A DNA stretch of 8,338 nucleotides. Source: Bacteroidota bacterium. GTDB lineage: Bacteria > Bacteroidota > Bacteroidia > Chitinophagales > LD1. The position numbers and the translations under genes were made by a program. Each line of letters starts with the position of its first letter. Positions within the stretch are counted from its first letter, which is position 1. This document shows positions 5,962 through 8,338 of the stretch, piece by piece. Location of the stretch: NCBI GenBank assembly GCA_947457525.1, contig CANGXE010000050.1, positions 1 to 8,338 of the forward strand, read 5' to 3'. The notes below the pieces were generated by a model. The model saw nothing but the letters and a program-made list of their open reading frames with translations. It was not told the origin of the DNA and did no database searches.

Positions 5962-6678
5962 TTACAATAGTTTTTTTCCGTTTTTAAACTTAAATCCTTT
6001 TTCTGTTTCGCGCAGCAAAAGAACAATGTCACCCATCAGTTTGTTCACGCGTACACTATCCACTCCGCTGTAGTAGCCTCGAATGTTTCCATTCCAATCC
6101 ACCAACACGAGTTTTTCGCTGTGAATAAATGCTTCGTTACCTGTGCCGTCATTGTCTTTGGCGGTGACATAGAAACCGTCTTTTGCTAGCTCATAAACAT
6201 CTTCTTTAGAAGTACGCAAAAAATACCATTTACCCGGCACTGCGTTGAAGCGGTCGGCATAAGCCCGAAGCTCCGGCAAGCTGTCATGCTTTGGGTCAAC
6301 GGTGATGGACACAATTTTGAAGTTATGGTCTTTAACAAAGGCTTGTTGAACCCGCTCCAAACTGCTGCTCAGCGTAGGGCAAATGCCGCCACAAGAAGCA
6401 AAAAAGAAATCCAACACATAAATGTTTCCGGCTAAGGAATCTAGCTCTAATGAATCCCCATTCAGCGTTTGCAATTTGTAATTTGGAATGCGGTGGTAAA
6501 CCGAATCGATTTTCAAATTTCCCTTGTCATCCAACACTTGAAGCGTGTCGGTGGCGTAAAGTCGCTGAGGTGTTTTAGGACGTTTGATTTTGCTCAACGG
6601 CTTGAACATGAAAAAGAAAAAGAACGGCAGTGCGATAACTATACCGAGCGCAAATATTTTGATTTTTTTATCGTCCAT
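5962..6678 (-). CDS. SCO1/SenC family copper chaperone for cytochrome oxidase
   Basis: A 238-residue, membrane-anchored thioredoxin-fold protein that is expected to act in the periplasm, delivering copper to or reducing the CuA site of a cytochrome c oxidase. Residues 1-25 contain one N-terminal anchor helix (IFALGIVIALPFFFFFMF). The thioredoxin domain runs from about 60 to 225. The copper-binding CxxxC is C96-GGI-C100 in FFASCGGICP, and the partner His is H186 in FIHSEKLVLVD, so all three copper ligands are present. VSITVDPKHD (123-132) is the typical SCO loop, and KWYFLR (150-155) is a family-like strand. The ATG at 6678 gives a short basic lead (MDDKKIK) before the helix. It heads a minus-strand cluster with the DUF420 gene 4 bases downstream. 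The oxidase structural genes are not in the window. A general thiol-redox role is an alternative for some SCO proteins. Confidence 0.95.
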   Translation of the reverse strand: MDDKKIKIFALGIVIALPFFFFFMFKPLSKIKRPKTPQRLYATDTLQVLDDKGNLKIDSVYHRIPNYKLQTLNGDSLELDSLAGNIYVLDFFFASCGGICPTLSSSLERVQQAFVKDHNFKIVSITVDPKHDSLPELRAYADRFNAVPGKWYFLRTSKEDVYELAKDGFYVTAKDNDGTGNEAFIHSEKLVLVDWNGNIRGYYSGVDSVRVNKLMGDIVLLLRETEKGFKFKNGKKLL

Positions 6679-6697
6679 CCTTGTTTGAAATAATGTG

Positions 6698-6705
6698 CAA
6701 TCTTA
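6698..6705 (-). promoter_or_regulatory. Weak -7 box candidate (TAAGATTG) for the SCO1 operon
   Basis: On the minus strand TAAGATTG fits TAnnTTTG with one mismatch and ends 19 bases before the SCO1 ATG. A TTTG lies upstream but only 12 bases away, closer than usual for a -33 element. Weak support; listed because a promoter for this operon must lie in the 6679-6889 divergent region. Confidence 0.25.
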
Positions 6706-6734
6706 CAACAGAAAAAACAAATTGTGGTTCTAAA

Positions 6735-6768
6735 CTTTAAATATTAAAGCGAAAGGTGACCACTTTGC
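6735..6768. promoter_or_regulatory. Two adjacent dyad symmetries in the divergent SCO1 / efflux-adaptor intergenic region
   Basis: CTTTAA-ATA-TTAAAG (6735-6749) is a perfect 6-bp inverted repeat. It abuts GCGAAAG-GTGACCA-CTTTGC (6749-6768), whose arms pair as GC+AAAG with CTTTGC when one G is bulged, and whose centre GGTGACC is itself symmetric about one base. Neither is followed by a T run suited to termination, so an operator for one or both divergent genes is more likely than a terminator. The AT-rich dyad could arise by chance. The rest of the 211-base gap shows a possible TTAATTTG box at 6860-6867 for the adaptor gene (one mismatch to TAnnTTTG) and nothing else I can support. Confidence 0.3.
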
Positions 6769-6889
6769 TACAAAACGGCTCAAAGCTATGATTGAACGTT
6801 TTAATGCACAATACCTCCCACAGAAGTAATAATATATCGATGAATTGAAGTTTTGCTTGTTAATTTGTCTTCAAATTCACCTTTTTCAT

Positions 6890-7999
6890 ATGCGTTTATC
6901 TTCCTCACTTTACATTGTCAGCTTATTGACACTCACTGCAATTGCTTCGTCTTGTAAGACAAACGAAACGGTGAAGCCCATCAAAAAAAACTTAACGGAA
7001 GCAGTGTATGCCTCCGGCTTTTTGGTGGCCGAAAACGAATACAATGTATTTGCGCTAAGCGATGGCTACATTGTAGAAAAACCTAAAAAATCGGGCGACT
7101 TGGTGACTAAAGGCGAAACGATTTTGCGCATACAAAGCGATGCGCCTTCAGCAAAAATGGATGCTGCAATAGCTGCAGCAGAAATAGCCAGACAAAACAC
7201 AGGAAACAACTCAACTATTTTAAACGAACTAAAACTCAAAATGAGTAACGCAGCAGCTAAGATGAGCAACGACTCCATCAACTTCGTTCGCTTTAAAAAC
7301 ATGTTTAATGCCGGAGCTGCCACTAAAACACAATATGACCAAACGGCATTAGCTTATGAAAGCGCTGGCAGAGATTATTTAGCCTTAAAAGAACAATATG
7401 CGAAGGCAGTGGACCAAACAAAAATGGAGTTTAAGAATGCCCAAAGCAATGTGGCCGCATCAGGGTTTGATTTGTCAAACTATGTGATAAAAAGTGCCAT
7501 GAATGGCCGTCTTTTCGAACTAAAAAAAGAGTTAGGTGAGTTAGTGCGCAGAACAGACATTGTTGCCGTGGTGGGCGATGCGGAAAAGAAACTCATTCAG
7601 CTTAACGTTGACCAATCTGACATTAGCAAAATCAAAGTAGGTCAAACTGTTATCGTAAAAATGGACATCAGCGCCAACAAAACCTACAACGCTCAGATTT
7701 CAAAAATCTATCCGGCTATGAATAAGAATGATCAATCATTTTTAGTTGAAGCTGAGTTTGCAGACAGCACTCGTTTTGATTTTATACACGCCTCGGTGGA
7801 AGCCAACATAATTATAGAAGAAAAACAAAACGTGTTGGTCATCCCCAAATCTGCACTCCGTGGCGAAAACGAAGTAGAAGTAAAACAGCTCACCGGAAAC
7901 AAAAAAGTGACAATTAAGAAAGGATTGGAAAATTTAGAATACGTGGAGGTGTTGGAAGGGGTTAGCGAAACTGATGAAATAATCATTCCTAAAAAGTAG
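6890..7999 (+). CDS. Lipoprotein periplasmic adaptor (membrane fusion protein, HlyD/MacA-like) of an efflux system
   Basis: A 369-residue adaptor that would bridge an inner-membrane ABC permease and an outer-membrane channel. Residues 1-21 are a lipoprotein-type signal with C22 after AIASS, a relaxed lipobox typical of this phylum. A split lipoyl-like domain follows: first half at about 53-84 (SDGYIVEKPKKSGDLVTKGE), second half at about 196-229 (VIKSAMNGRLFELKKELGELV). An alpha-helical hairpin lies between them (about 87-190, Ala/Lys/Gln-rich). The beta-barrel domain covers about 233-310 (LNVDQSDISKIKVGQTV), and the membrane-proximal part runs from VLVIPKSALRG (315-325) to GVSETDEIIIP. The open frame extends to a TTG at 6845, but ATG 6890 places the signal peptide properly. 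The permease gene starts 6 bases after the stop, so the pair is an operon and favours an ABC (MacAB-like) rather than RND partner. Substrate unknown. Confidence 0.93.
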   Translation: MRLSSSLYIVSLLTLTAIASSCKTNETVKPIKKNLTEAVYASGFLVAENEYNVFALSDGYIVEKPKKSGDLVTKGETILRIQSDAPSAKMDAAIAAAEIARQNTGNNSTILNELKLKMSNAAAKMSNDSINFVRFKNMFNAGAATKTQYDQTALAYESAGRDYLALKEQYAKAVDQTKMEFKNAQSNVAASGFDLSNYVIKSAMNGRLFELKKELGELVRRTDIVAVVGDAEKKLIQLNVDQSDISKIKVGQTVIVKMDISANKTYNAQISKIYPAMNKNDQSFLVEAEFADSTRFDFIHASVEANIIIEEKQNVLVIPKSALRGENEVEVKQLTGNKKVTIKKGLENLEYVEVLEGVSETDEIIIPKK

Positions 8000-8005
8000 T
8001 GAACC

Positions 8006-8338
8006 ATGAAACTACCCGTAAATCTTGAAATAGCCAAAACACATTTGGTATCTAAACCTCGGCAAACCATCATCGCTATGCTGGGTGTGACGTTTGGCAT
8101 TGGGATGTACATTTTGATGATTAGCTTCATGAGTGGATTCAACGAGTATTTACAAGACTCAATGCTTTCCTCCACACCCGATTTGCGAATTTATAATGAC
8201 ATCAAAACAGATTACAGCCGCTCGATTGTAGACGAAACGATTGACACCGCCTCCACCATAAGCGTTATTCATCATCCAAAACCAAAAAATATAACCCCAA
8301 GCATTCGCACTGCTCAACGCATCATTCAAGACTTAGAG
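8006..8338 (+). CDS. ABC transporter permease, FtsX / LolC-E / MacB type (5' part only)
   Basis: The first 111 codons of a gene that runs off the window. The N-terminus reads NLEIAKTHLVSKPRQT, then a transmembrane helix at about residues 22-42 (IIAMLGVTFGIGMYILMISF), followed by MSGFNEYLQDSMLSSTPDLRIY. This cytoplasmic basic lead, first helix, and xGFxxxLxxxxLxxxPxxxI pattern are typical of LolC/LolE and MacB-family permeases with a periplasmic (MacB-PCD) domain after helix 1. The remaining helices and the ATPase are out of sight. The start at 8006 is 6 bases after the adaptor stop, so translation is likely coupled; no Shine-Dalgarno is visible. The neighbouring adaptor favours a MacAB-like exporter over a lipoprotein-releasing Lol complex, but the choice depends on the sequence downstream. 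Confidence 0.9.
   Translation, partial: MKLPVNLEIAKTHLVSKPRQTIIAMLGVTFGIGMYILMISFMSGFNEYLQDSMLSSTPDLRIYNDIKTDYSRSIVDETIDTASTISVIHHPKPKNITPSIRTAQRIIQDLE

Noticed and set aside
5958..6032. Longer start of the DUF420 protein at 6032 (minus strand)
   Set aside because: It adds 25 residues unlike the family and overlaps SCO1 coding sequence by 71 bases; ATG 5957 gives a 4-base operon gap and the expected start.
6845..6889. TTG start extending the efflux adaptor by 15 residues
   Set aside because: ATG 6890 gives a proper lipoprotein signal; the extension would add a second odd hydrophobic lead.
7732..8175. 147-codon minus-strand frame crossing the adaptor/permease junction
   Set aside because: Spans two well-supported plus-strand genes in one operon; the product is a shadow without family features.
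1..8338. A novel defence or mobile system
   Set aside because: No nuclease, integrase, transposase, toxin pair, array or composition break was seen; every substantial open stretch is explained by housekeeping, surface-protein or transport genes.

Overview
The window reads as an ordinary chromosomal stretch of a Bacteroidota (Bacteroidetes) bacterium. Four things point there. A secreted protein carries a gliding-motility-associated, type IX secretion C-terminal domain. Several genes have TAnnTTTG-type -7 promoter boxes and no clear Shine-Dalgarno sites. An SCO1 / DUF420 / small CxxC membrane protein cluster has the look of a Bacteroidota respiratory-oxidase assembly locus. KdsB shows a Gram-negative envelope with Kdo-containing LPS. 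Composition is moderately AT-rich throughout, and I see no mobile element, CRISPR array, tRNA or rRNA.

Layout: (1) Positions 1-988, plus strand: the 3' end of an unidentified gene, overlapping by ATGA the start of kdsB (CMP-Kdo synthesis). (2) Positions 1074-3619, plus strand: a promoter and an 842-residue secreted protein with an N-terminal domain rich in conserved-looking Cys and Gly, six PKD-like repeats of about 89 residues, and a type IX secretion sorting domain. (3) Positions 3669-3707: a strong hairpin serving both convergent genes. (4) Positions 3725-5020, minus strand: a lone 2-oxo-acid dehydrogenase E2 (lipoyl acyltransferase). (5) Positions 5067-6678, minus strand: SCO1-like copper chaperone, DUF420 (CtaM/YozB-like) membrane protein and an 81-residue CxxC membrane protein, ending in a terminator. 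(6) Positions 6679-6889: a divergent intergenic region with two adjacent dyad symmetries. (7) Positions 6890-8338, plus strand: a lipoprotein efflux adaptor (membrane fusion protein) followed after 6 bases by the start of an FtsX/LolC-E/MacB-type ABC permease that runs off the window.

Functionally these are separate transcription units: envelope LPS precursor synthesis, a cell-surface or secreted adhesin-like protein, central or branched-chain oxo-acid metabolism, copper delivery and assembly of a terminal oxidase, and a tripartite ABC export system. I found no convincing evidence of a new multi-gene system. The most useful leads are the small CxxC membrane protein as a likely oxidase-assembly partner, the regular Cys-bearing PKD array with its two non-adjacent sister repeats, and -7 boxes placed within 5-9 bases of start codons, which imply nearly leaderless mRNAs. 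Two long open frames (starting with TTG at 1079 and 6845) and one (ATG at 6032) should be shortened to internal ATG starts, and this is done here.
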